Positions 57,132 through 64,000 of a stretch of 64,000 nt of DNA are shown here, in pieces. Positions within the stretch are counted from its first letter, which is position 1. Each line of letters starts with the position of its first letter. Origin of the DNA: Hydrocarboniclastica marina (GTDB lineage: Bacteria; Pseudomonadota; Gammaproteobacteria; Pseudomonadales; Oleiphilaceae); contig NZ_CP031093.1 in NCBI RefSeq assembly GCF_004851605.1, forward strand, positions 1,302,001 through 1,366,000, written 5' to 3'. The notes under the pieces are model-generated. The model was given only the letters and a program-made list of their open reading frames with translations, was not told the DNA's origin and did no database searches. A program made the position numbers and the translations under genes.

Positions 57132-59237
57132 ATGGCAGAAACAGACGAAGACATCGCAGCGCCTTTCCTTCGCCGCCGTGTGAATAACCTGGCTTATTTC
57201 CGCAAGTATCGCCCAGAGCTCTACGACTTCTTTGCCGAGCTTCAGCTGAATCACATCGAACTCGTTGTCACGCCCGGCTTAACTGACGTAGACCTGACGG
57301 ATCATGGCCAAACTGTCTATCGTAATCATGCTCAGAGCTTTTCTCGGGATGAGGTAGACAAATTCCTCTCCGAAAACCCCGGCGACAAAGCCATGTTGAC
57401 ATTGGCCCCGTCGGAGATAAGCAGCTATAACCCCAATCGATTTGCGAGTCACGCTGTCCGCCAGTGTTTCCAGTACTCGTCTTTTAATAAAGAAAACTTC
57501 AAGGGTTACTTCCGGGGTGAGTCTTTCCCGTCCGTTGTGTTCTTAGGTTGTGGCCTGGGTTATCACATTGAAGCGCTAGCTACCAAAGCCGACATCGTCG
57601 ATGCAGTCGTTTTTGAACCTGACGCGGAAAGGTTCGCCGCCAGTCTCTATACCGTCGACTGGGAGGCTATCTGCACACGCTTCCGAAGAAAAGGCTGTTC
57701 TATCTCATTCAGCATTCCAGTCAGTCCAGACTCCGCTAATGTCCGGCGGGTACTGGGAGGGAAACTCGCCGAAATGGTCCCTCTCTATCCTTTCTTTACC
57801 ATCTACTACAACCACCTTGCGAATGTTGAATTATTTCGCACGGCGAAGGATCTGGAGAGAGACCTTCCGATAGTTGGGGCTAACTGGGGTGGCTATGACT
57901 TCGAGTTGCGCGGGTTGAATAACGTAGTGCATAACATAGAGTCGGCGCGACCCTACCTGAAACCGAAATTCAAACTCCAGTCTGAGCAGCCCGTATTTGT
58001 GGTTGGGAGTGGTCCGTCAATTGATAAGCGTATTGCAGATATCGAGCGGCACTACAACAAGGCGATTGTGATAAGTGCCGGTACCGGGCTGCGTGCACTG
58101 CTGAACCACGGGATCAAACCTCATTTTCATCTGGAGCTCGATGCCGATTACATCATTTACGAAATTCTGAGTGATCTTGGTAAAGAAGCATTACATGGGA
58201 TCACATTGCTGGCGAGCATTGATGTTAATCCGCTAGTCCCGGATCTCTTCGACAAAACCCTGTTTTACTTCAAACGAAATAACTATCTGCCACCTCTGTT
58301 GGATGCGTCAGCGTATGCGGTGGACTACTGTAATCCGACCTGCACCAATGCGGCGATGGCTATTGCGTGCGCGCTCGGATTCTCAAACATATTTCTCTTC
58401 GGAACGGACTACGGTTATAGAAACAAGGCTCAACACCACTCCCGCCATTCAATCTACGGAGATACTGCTGACTCCGAGTTCTCGTCGCGGATGCGTGCCA
58501 CGGCAGGGGCTGATCAATCTGAAATAAAGACGTTCGAGGTTCCGGCAGTGGATGGGGGATACGTCCTTACGCGGACTGATTACTATGCTGCCAGGCGCCA
58601 GGTCGAGCAGTTTATCGAAGACATGTCCCGTACCAAGCTGGCATTGAACATCCGCAACTGCGCGGATGGGGCGGCCATTGAGGGCGCGCCATGGCTTAGC
58701 TCGCAAGCGCTGGATGAACTGCTGGAATCACATGACGATAGCGCGGTAACTGAATTAGACAGGTTACTCCCAAGCGAAACCGGTAAATTATCCATCCCGC
58801 TTTGGCGTAAGAATCTCGAGTTGTTATCCAGAGAAATCAAATCGAGTGCCAACGCCTATCTTCAGATTCTGGCTCACGCAAGGCTAAACGGCAGGCGGGA
58901 TCTGGTCGTGGTAGGGAATGAAGTTCGAGCCTACCTGAACAGGATCGGTCCTGGAAGCGGGCGTCAGACTCCTGTGGCAATACAGATGATGGGTTATCAA
59001 ATGCTCAAAGGGTCCATCCACCACTTCCTGTACGTGGGCCTTTCACACGGCATGGCTTGTGAGACGGACGAGGAGCTCATTCACTTCTCGAGGGGCTGGA
59101 AGAAAGAGTTTGAGGCTTTTCTCAAAGAGCTCCCTCATCATTTTCAGCGTGCTGTAGTGGAGGCAAAACCGACGAACGAAGATCCGTGGGTGGTGAGGCG
59201 ACTCATAGAAGCAGAGCCTGGTCTCGAGAATAGGTAA
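57132..59237 (+). CDS. maf: Motility accessory factor (Maf), MptE-like flagellin glycosyltransferase
   Basis: A 701-residue protein of the DUF115/MptE-like Maf family, found beside nonulosonate clusters and flagellins; it transfers CMP-activated sialic-acid-like sugars to flagellin Ser/Thr in the cytoplasm. The core motif is VFVVGSGPSIDKRI (about residue 288), with HFHLELDADYIIYEI and NIFLFGTDYGYRN further on. It lies 75 bases after the cluster and is followed by a flagellin on the other strand. Its stop is at the A-run of the flagellin terminator. Confidence 0.88.
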   Translation: MAETDEDIAAPFLRRRVNNLAYFRKYRPELYDFFAELQLNHIELVVTPGLTDVDLTDHGQTVYRNHAQSFSRDEVDKFLSENPGDKAMLTLAPSEISSYNPNRFASHAVRQCFQYSSFNKENFKGYFRGESFPSVVFLGCGLGYHIEALATKADIVDAVVFEPDAERFAASLYTVDWEAICTRFRRKGCSISFSIPVSPDSANVRRVLGGKLAEMVPLYPFFTIYYNHLANVELFRTAKDLERDLPIVGANWGGYDFELRGLNNVVHNIESARPYLKPKFKLQSEQPVFVVGSGPSIDKRIADIERHYNKAIVISAGTGLRALLNHGIKPHFHLELDADYIIYEILSDLGKEALHGITLLASIDVNPLVPDLFDKTLFYFKRNNYLPPLLDASAYAVDYCNPTCTNAAMAIACALGFSNIFLFGTDYGYRNKAQHHSRHSIYGDTADSEFSSRMRATAGADQSEIKTFEVPAVDGGYVLTRTDYYAARRQVEQFIEDMSRTKLALNIRNCADGAAIEGAPWLSSQALDELLESHDDSAVTELDRLLPSETGKLSIPLWRKNLELLSREIKSSANAYLQILAHARLNGRRDLVVVGNEVRAYLNRIGPGSGRQTPVAIQMMGYQMLKGSIHHFLYVGLSHGMACETDEELIHFSRGWKKEFEAFLKELPHHFQRAVVEAKPTNEDPWVVRRLIEAEPGLENR

Positions 59238-59285
59238 AAAAAAAGAAAACGACGTAGGCTTTTGCAAAAGCGCTATGTCGTTTTC
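59236..59285 (-). terminator. Rho-independent terminator of minus-strand flagellin
   Basis: GAAAACGAC and GTCGTTTTC (59245-59285) form a long stem with an internal loop. On the minus strand it is followed by a nine-base T-run (plus-strand A-run 59236-59244). It also lies at the end of the Maf gene. Confidence 0.8.
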
Positions 59286-59299
59286 GATAAGGCTGCGAT

Positions 59300-60133
59300 T
59301 TAGCCCTGAAGTAACTGCAATACCTGCTGAGGCCGGGCATTGGCCTGGCTGAGCACGGAAAGCCCTGCTTGCTGAAGCACCTGGGTGCGGGCCAGCTCGG
59401 CAGATTCTGCTGCGAAATCAGCGTCCATGATTCGGCTGCGGGACGCGCTCTGGTTTTCAATGTTTGTCGCCAGGTTGGCAATCGTACTTTCGAAGCGGTT
59501 CTGCACCGCACCGAGGTCCGAGCGGAAGGCGTTCACTGAAGAAAGCGCACTGTCTATAGCCGCGAAGGCGCTGGTCGAACCTGATACCGTGCTGATGTCG
59601 ATCGTGTTGATCCCCAGCCCGCTGGCTCGCATATTACTGTCGAAAGTGATTTCGATAGTCTGGCCTTCGTTCGCACCTACCTGGAAAGAGATATCGTTGC
59701 CGCTGTTCAACTGACCGTCCAACACGGACTGGCCGTTGAACTGGGTCTCGTTAGCGATACGGGTGATCTCATCCAAGCGCTGGGAAACCTCGGCTTGCAG
59801 GAGCGCCCGGTCTTCGGGGGTGTTGGAACCGTTTGCGGCCTGGACCGCCAGTTCTCGAATCCGCTGTAGATTGTTTACGGTTTCGTTCAGACCACCTTCG
59901 GCTGTCTGCGCCATGGAAATGCCGTCGCTGGCGTTACGCTGGGCGACGGTGAGACCACGGATCTGGGTGTCGAACCGCGTAGAGATCGCAAGACCCGCCG
60001 CGTCATCCTTGGCCGAGTTGATGCGAAGACCGGAAGACAACCTTTGCAGGGCAGTATCGGAATCGCGTTGAGTCTGGTTCAGGTTGCGCTGGGCATTCAG
60101 CGAAGCCATGTTCGTATTGATGACCTGGGGCAT
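59300..60133 (-). CDS. Flagellin A
   Basis: A 277-residue filament subunit. N-terminal D0/D1 motifs (INTNMASLNAQRNLNQTQRDSDTALQRLSSGLRINSAKDD) and C-terminal D1/D0 motifs (NRFESTIANLATNIENQSASRSRIMDADFA, then QVLQQAGLSVLSQANARPQQVLQLLQG) are well conserved. The variable centre is very short, so D2/D3 domains are essentially absent. The start at 60133 is chosen from AAGGAG upstream, giving MPQVINTNMAS. It diverges from a second flagellin across 395 bases. Confidence 0.96.
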   Translation of the reverse strand: MPQVINTNMASLNAQRNLNQTQRDSDTALQRLSSGLRINSAKDDAAGLAISTRFDTQIRGLTVAQRNASDGISMAQTAEGGLNETVNNLQRIRELAVQAANGSNTPEDRALLQAEVSQRLDEITRIANETQFNGQSVLDGQLNSGNDISFQVGANEGQTIEITFDSNMRASGLGINTIDISTVSGSTSAFAAIDSALSSVNAFRSDLGAVQNRFESTIANLATNIENQSASRSRIMDADFAAESAELARTQVLQQAGLSVLSQANARPQQVLQLLQG

Positions 60134-60221
60134 GTTGTTCTCCTTGCTCAAGGAAGCCGGTATGCAGTGCCCGATTCAAGGACGCCCGCCGGCCGAATGA
60201 TAAAAAAAGTACGCTGAGTCG

Positions 60222-60248
60222 TAATAAGCGAGCGCCGTGCCAACTTTC
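60222..60248 (-). promoter_or_regulatory. Candidate sigma-28 promoter for flagellin A
   Basis: On the minus strand GAAAGTTG-N11-GCTTATTA lies about 90 bases before the flagellin start. The spacing matches FliA promoters, but the -10 is a poor fit. Confidence 0.4.
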
Positions 60249-60417
60249 TTATTTCAGCCGTAGGTTGTTGTTTATGGCTGACTCTTTGAATGCGGATGTT
60301 TCAAAATACAAGCCTGGCTGTATGAAGAGCGGAAGGATGTTGCCGCAATTTTGGCGCGATTAAGGCGCCGTTCGGCCGCCTGGTTACATTCGCTGACAAT
60401 TTACTCTGAAGATTTGT

Positions 60418-60444
60418 TAAAGGTTCGTCGGGCGAGGCCGTTAA
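60418..60444 (+). promoter_or_regulatory. FliA (sigma-28) promoter for flagellin B
   Basis: TAAAGGTT-N11-GCCGTTAA, 84 bases before the flagellin B start; near-consensus with exact 11-base spacing. Confidence 0.8.
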
Positions 60445-60528
60445 GCCTAGTAACAGGACGGCGCAGCCTGAATCAGAACCGGCGCCAGACTCTTCCACTA
60501 GCATTCTTACAGTTTTAGGAGAAGCATC

Positions 60529-61353
60529 ATGGCTCTCGGTATCAACACCAACATTCCGTCTCTGAGCGCACAGAACCAGCTGAACAAGTCACAGAACCTC
60601 AGCAACGAAGCAATGCAGCGCCTGTCTTCTGGCCTGCGTATCAACTCAGCCAAGGATGACGCAGCGGGTCTTGCGATCTCCAGTAAGTTCGACACCCAGA
60701 TCCGCGGTCTGGCAGTAGCCCAGCGTAACGCCAACGACGGCATTTCTATGGCGCAAACGGCGGAAGGTGGTCTGAACGAAACCGTAAACAACCTTCAGCG
60801 GATCCGCGAGCTGGCTGTTCAGGCGGCTAATGGCTCAAACACAGACGCAGACCGTGATCTGCTGCAGGCTGAAGTAAAACAGCGCCTTGAAGAAGTATCC
60901 CGCATCGCTGATGAAACCCAGTTCAACGGTCAATCAGTACTTGACGGTGGACTTGGCTCGGCAGTTTCGTTCCAAGTAGGTGCTAACCAAGGTCAGACCA
61001 TCTCGATCGGTTTTGAGAAAGACATGGGCGCGAGCGGTCTGTCTGTAAACTCCGTAGATATCAGCTCAGTGAGCGGTGCTTCTGCAGCCCTGGCCTCGAT
61101 CGACGCTGCACTGTCTTCGGTAAACGCTTTCCGGTCAGACCTGGGTGCGGTGCAGAACCGCTTTGAGAGCACCATTGCCAACCTGGCAACGAACATGGAA
61201 AACCAGAGCGCAGCACAGGGTCGTATTCTGGATGCGGATTTCGCCTCAGAAACCGCCAAGATGTCCAAGGCACAGGTTCTCCAGCAGGCCGGCATCTCGG
61301 TTCTGGCCCAGGCTAACTCCAGGCCCCAGCAGGTTCTTTCCCTCCTGCAGTAA
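60529..61353 (+). CDS. fliC: Flagellin B
   Basis: A 274-residue flagellin close to its divergent neighbour in both conserved ends (RLSSGLRINSAKDDAAGLAIS and NRFESTIANLATNMENQSAAQGRILDADFA) with the same short centre (about 175-200, SVDISSVSGASAALASID). GGAG precedes the start. A strong hairpin follows, then flaG and fliD. Which of the two is the main filament subunit is not shown; the stronger promoter favours this one. Confidence 0.96.
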   Translation: MALGINTNIPSLSAQNQLNKSQNLSNEAMQRLSSGLRINSAKDDAAGLAISSKFDTQIRGLAVAQRNANDGISMAQTAEGGLNETVNNLQRIRELAVQAANGSNTDADRDLLQAEVKQRLEEVSRIADETQFNGQSVLDGGLGSAVSFQVGANQGQTISIGFEKDMGASGLSVNSVDISSVSGASAALASIDAALSSVNAFRSDLGAVQNRFESTIANLATNMENQSAAQGRILDADFASETAKMSKAQVLQQAGISVLAQANSRPQQVLSLLQ

Positions 61354-61372
61354 TCGGCATAACGCGGTAACC

Positions 61373-61394
61373 GCCAGCCCCTTCGGGGGCTGGC
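61373..61394 (+). terminator. Hairpin after flagellin B
   Basis: GCCAGCCCC-TTCG-GGGGCTGGC: nine pairs and a stable TTCG tetraloop, 20 bases after the stop. No T-run, so it may stabilise flagellin mRNA as well as reduce read-through into flaG. Confidence 0.6.
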
Positions 61395-61421
61395 AAGTTC
61401 CGTTAGAGAGTGAGGTGCGTT

Positions 61422-61853
61422 ATGTATGACGTAAATCTGAACGGCCCCGATCTGAGACTGGTAAGCTCAAACGAGCCAAAATCAGGCCGGGTGTCTTCAT
61501 CCTCTCGGGCCGACGGGAACCCGGATTCCCAGCGTATTGTTCCTGTTGATTCAGCCCCCAAGGCGCGGTCTGGCTCGGCAATAACGTCGATTCAGGCGAG
61601 CGCAGACCAGGCCGAACAGCAGGCCAAAGCTAAGGAACTGACAGAAAAGGTGTCTCAACTGAACGATTATGTTCAGTCGCTGCACCGGAACCTGGAGTTC
61701 CAGGTGGATAACACCAGCGGACAAACCATCGTTAAAGTGGTTGACCAGGAAACCGACAAGCTTATCCGCCAGATACCGGATGAGCTGGCTCTTAGGTTGG
61801 CAGAGAAATTGCAGCAGGACGAACCGCTGACATTGCTAAATATCGAAGTCTAG
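61422..61853 (+). CDS. flaG: FlaG family protein
   Basis: A 143-residue protein. The C-terminal half (about 75-140) is the FlaG domain: LNDYVQSLHRNLEFQVDN, then TIVKVVDQETDKLIRQIPDELAL. The N-terminal half is Ser/Ala-rich and probably disordered. FlaG proteins influence filament length. The start at 61422 is preferred because GAGG lies six bases upstream; the frame is open from a GTG at 61410. Confidence 0.9.
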   Translation: MYDVNLNGPDLRLVSSNEPKSGRVSSSSRADGNPDSQRIVPVDSAPKARSGSAITSIQASADQAEQQAKAKELTEKVSQLNDYVQSLHRNLEFQVDNTSGQTIVKVVDQETDKLIRQIPDELALRLAEKLQQDEPLTLLNIEV

Positions 61854-61883
61854 TTTTAATCGATTATCAGTGAAATGGTTCAG

Positions 61884-61917
61884 CACCGCCGCCTCCCTTG
61901 GAGCCGGCGGTGTTTCT
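61884..61917 (+). terminator. Rho-independent terminator of flaG
   Basis: CACCGCCG/CGGCGGTG outer stem with an inner CTCC/GGAG stem and CTT loop, followed by TTTCTGTCTT. Starts 30 bases after the flaG stop. Confidence 0.75.
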
Positions 61918-61986
61918 GTCTTGGGGCGTTGCCACAGGACAAGGCCGCTGGAGAACACTTCGTTACAATTCCGGCAGCCACCGCGG

Positions 61987-62013
61987 CAAAGTTTTGCCGC
62001 TCTCGGCCGATAA
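61987..62013 (+). promoter_or_regulatory. FliA (sigma-28) promoter for fliD
   Basis: CAAAGTTT-N11-GCCGATAA, 46 bases before the fliD start; 15 of 16 consensus positions. Confidence 0.85.
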
Positions 62014-62059
62014 ACAGTTAACTGCATTACGCAGAGTAAGCCTCGAGAGGCAAAACGCT

Positions 62060-64000
62060 ATGGCAACTATTTCTGCATTAGGTGTTGGTTCAGGGATTCT
62101 GAACTCTGATCTGGTCGATAGCCTGGTTTCCGCGGAGCGAAAGCCGGTTGAAACACGGCTGAACGCACAGGTTAAGGAAACCGAAGCCCTGATCTCGGCG
62201 TACGGCAAGCTGCGCAGTGGCGTCACCGAACTGCAGGCACCCATGCGAGCGTTGAGCTCGTCGGATGCCATGCGCTCCTTTGCGGGCACGTCCTCCAACC
62301 CGAATGTTGAAATTACCGTTGATGGCGGGGCGGCCAGTCGTGGTACCTACACAGTTAATGTGGAAACCCTGGCCAAAGCTCACTCTTTGGCTTCTGCAGG
62401 CCCTGGCTATGCCGATAAAGGCGCTACTGCTGTGGGAACCGGTGAGCTTACTTTGACTACCGCGGGTGTTACGAAAACACTGACCATCGACAGCGGCAAT
62501 AACACGCTGCAGGGGCTGGCCGACTCGATCAACGAACTGAACATGGGCATAACCGCTGGCGTCGTCGATACCGGGGATGGCTTTCGGCTGGTCATGTCGG
62601 CTGAAAAGTCTGGTACTGCCAATGCTATTACAGTCAGCGCGACTGACCTGGACCCGGCCAACACCGGCTTGACCAGTCTGGCTGCGGGTCTTGAAGAAAC
62701 CATCGCCGCTGAAGACGCCGTCATGACAGTTAACGGCATCCGCGTTGTTCGGCCCAGCAATACAATAGAAGGTGTGATCGAAGGGGTAACTTTCGACCTG
62801 AAAGGGGAAGGGGTCACTTCGACCATCAGTATTACCCAAGACTCCGCTTCCGTTGCAGACAAGGTCCAGGAGTTCGTAGACAAGTTCAACAGTCTGCAAG
62901 ACACCATTAAGCAGCTCTCCGGGTATGATTCTGCTACCCAGACCGGCGGCGTACTGAACGGCGACTCAACCGTCAGAACCATTCAGAATCAACTCCGCGG
63001 AATTTTGGGCCGGGTGGTGCCCGGTCTCGAAAACGCGCCTATTCGCAGCATGGCGGATGTTGGGCTGGCGACTAACTGGGAAACCGGCAAGCTGGACTTT
63101 GATCGCAGCAAATTCCTGGAGAAGCTTGAGGCACATCCGGACGACATGACCGCGCTCTTTGCCGAGCAGGGCCGTACGTCAGATCCCCAGGTGAAGTTTC
63201 TTCGTAGCGGCATCAACACCCAGCCCGGTGACTACGCCATTAACGTGACTCAGATTGCCACCCAGGGAAGTATTAGTGGCAATGTAATCACAGCAACGGC
63301 GTTCGACATGGGCGCAGGCAGCACTTTTAGCCTGGAAGTCGACGGTACTGCGGCGGATTTCACTCTTTCAGGCGCCTTTGCCACCAGGGCCGAGCTGTTG
63401 ACCCACATCAATGGTCAACTTGCGGCGAACGACGGGCTACGCTCAGCCGGAAAGTCAGTGACTGCCGCATTCGAGGGCGACCAACTGGTGTTGAAGTCTG
63501 GCCGGTTTGGCGCTGAGTCGACGGTCAACGTCACGGCGGCCGATGCGACGATCCAGGCGAGCTTAGGGCTGAACGTTGGCACCGGGACGATGGGTGTTAA
63601 CGTAGCCGGCACGATCAATGGAAAGCCTGCGCTGGGTAACGGGCAAACCCTGTATTCCGACGCCTTGGGCACTGGGCCAGAATCAGGTATTCAGGTCAGG
63701 ATTACCGGTGGTGCCACCGGCGACCGTGGCACAGTCAGTTTCATCGAAGGCGTCGGCGACAAAATTGTGGGGCTTGTTGCCAACCTGACCGAGTCGCAGG
63801 GGGTGCTTACTAAACGACCCGCAGGCCTTAGAGAGACGTTGAGTGACATAGCCGACCAGCGTATCCGCCTGGATGACCGGATGGCTTCGCTTCGAGCCCG
63901 GCTCGTAGCCCAGTTCTCCGCCGCCGACTCGCTGATTTCCCAGTTGAACAGTACCCAGGAATACGTGACCCAACAGCTCGCAGCCCTGGCACCGCAGAAC
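62060..64000 (+). CDS. fliD: Flagellar filament cap protein FliD (3' end outside window)
   Basis: Distal cap that folds flagellin at the filament tip. The frame is open from ATG 62060 (GAGAGG upstream) to the window edge, 647 codons. The N-terminus ISALGVGSGILNSDLVDSLVSAERKPVE is characteristic of FliD, with the FliD_N region in about 1-100 and later repeated beta-rich parts; the FliD_C end has begun (ETLSDIADQRIRLDDRM, AQFSAADSLISQLN). The usual next gene is fliS. Confidence 0.95.
   Translation, partial: MATISALGVGSGILNSDLVDSLVSAERKPVETRLNAQVKETEALISAYGKLRSGVTELQAPMRALSSSDAMRSFAGTSSNPNVEITVDGGAASRGTYTVNVETLAKAHSLASAGPGYADKGATAVGTGELTLTTAGVTKTLTIDSGNNTLQGLADSINELNMGITAGVVDTGDGFRLVMSAEKSGTANAITVSATDLDPANTGLTSLAAGLEETIAAEDAVMTVNGIRVVRPSNTIEGVIEGVTFDLKGEGVTSTISITQDSASVADKVQEFVDKFNSLQDTIKQLSGYDSATQTGGVLNGDSTVRTIQNQLRGILGRVVPGLENAPIRSMADVGLATNWETGKLDFDRSKFLEKLEAHPDDMTALFAEQGRTSDPQVKFLRSGINTQPGDYAINVTQIATQGSISGNVITATAFDMGAGSTFSLEVDGTAADFTLSGAFATRAELLTHINGQLAANDGLRSAGKSVTAAFEGDQLVLKSGRFGAESTVNVTAADATIQASLGLNVGTGTMGVNVAGTINGKPALGNGQTLYSDALGTGPESGIQVRITGGATGDRGTVSFIEGVGDKIVGLVANLTESQGVLTKRPAGLRETLSDIADQRIRLDDRMASLRARLVAQFSAADSLISQLNSTQEYVTQQLAALAPQN

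Overview
The window is a chromosomal segment of a motile, respiring gammaproteobacterium. The gene content (motY, cioAB-cydDC, sbcB, rnt, pyrC, egtBD, two flagellins with FliA-type promoters) and the order peroxiredoxin-rnt-pyrC-motY-argG, which matches my memory of Pseudomonas aeruginosa, point to a Pseudomonas/Marinobacter-like lineage. The genus is an inference. No tRNA, rRNA, CRISPR array, transposase or phage gene was recognised.

Left part (1-43.7 kb), mostly housekeeping and accessory chromosome genes: the 3' end of a diguanylate cyclase; a catalase; a secreted alpha/beta-hydrolase lipoprotein; a UPF0114 membrane protein; a four-gene cyanide-insensitive bd oxidase operon with its CydDC exporter; a BdlA-like soluble PAS-PAS chemoreceptor; a response regulator/FecR-LysM/CHASE2-kinase operon on the minus strand; topoisomerase III; a BolA-family protein; a YciO-family protein; ergothioneine genes egtB-egtD; exonuclease I; a pitrilysin-type protease; then peroxiredoxin, RNase T, dihydroorotase, MotY and ArgG. 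After these come an AraC regulator convergent with a LysE exporter, a TPR-methyltransferase-like protein, a SprT-like metallopeptidase, an alpha/beta-hydrolase, a HopJ-family protein, a small PEP-CTERM protein and an HDOD protein.

Right part (44.1-64 kb), a flagellar glycosylation island joined to flagellin genes. Ten tightly packed plus-strand genes, nearly all overlapping at stop/start codons, run from a PseB-type dehydratase and a PseC-type aminotransferase through a short NeuB-like synthase, a split transketolase, an SDR, an FkbM methyltransferase, a second sugar-type methyltransferase, an ATP-grasp ligase and a GH57-like protein to a cytidylyltransferase-PseG-like fusion. They are followed by a Maf/MptE-like flagellin glycosyltransferase, two divergent flagellins, flaG and fliD (cut by the window edge). 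The likely logic is that UDP-GlcNAc is converted to a 4-amino-6-deoxy sugar, elaborated to an unusual CMP-activated acidic sugar, and put on flagellin by Maf before export.

The island is the best candidate for an undescribed system. It keeps the entry (PseB/PseC) and exit (cytidylyltransferase, Maf) of pseudaminic-acid synthesis. In the middle, however, I see no PseH acetyltransferase, the PseG-like module has Gln where PseG has its conserved glycine-motif His, the NeuB-like protein lacks the C-terminal SAF domain, and a two-subunit transketolase, an ATP-grasp ligase, two methyltransferases and a GH57-like enzyme are added.
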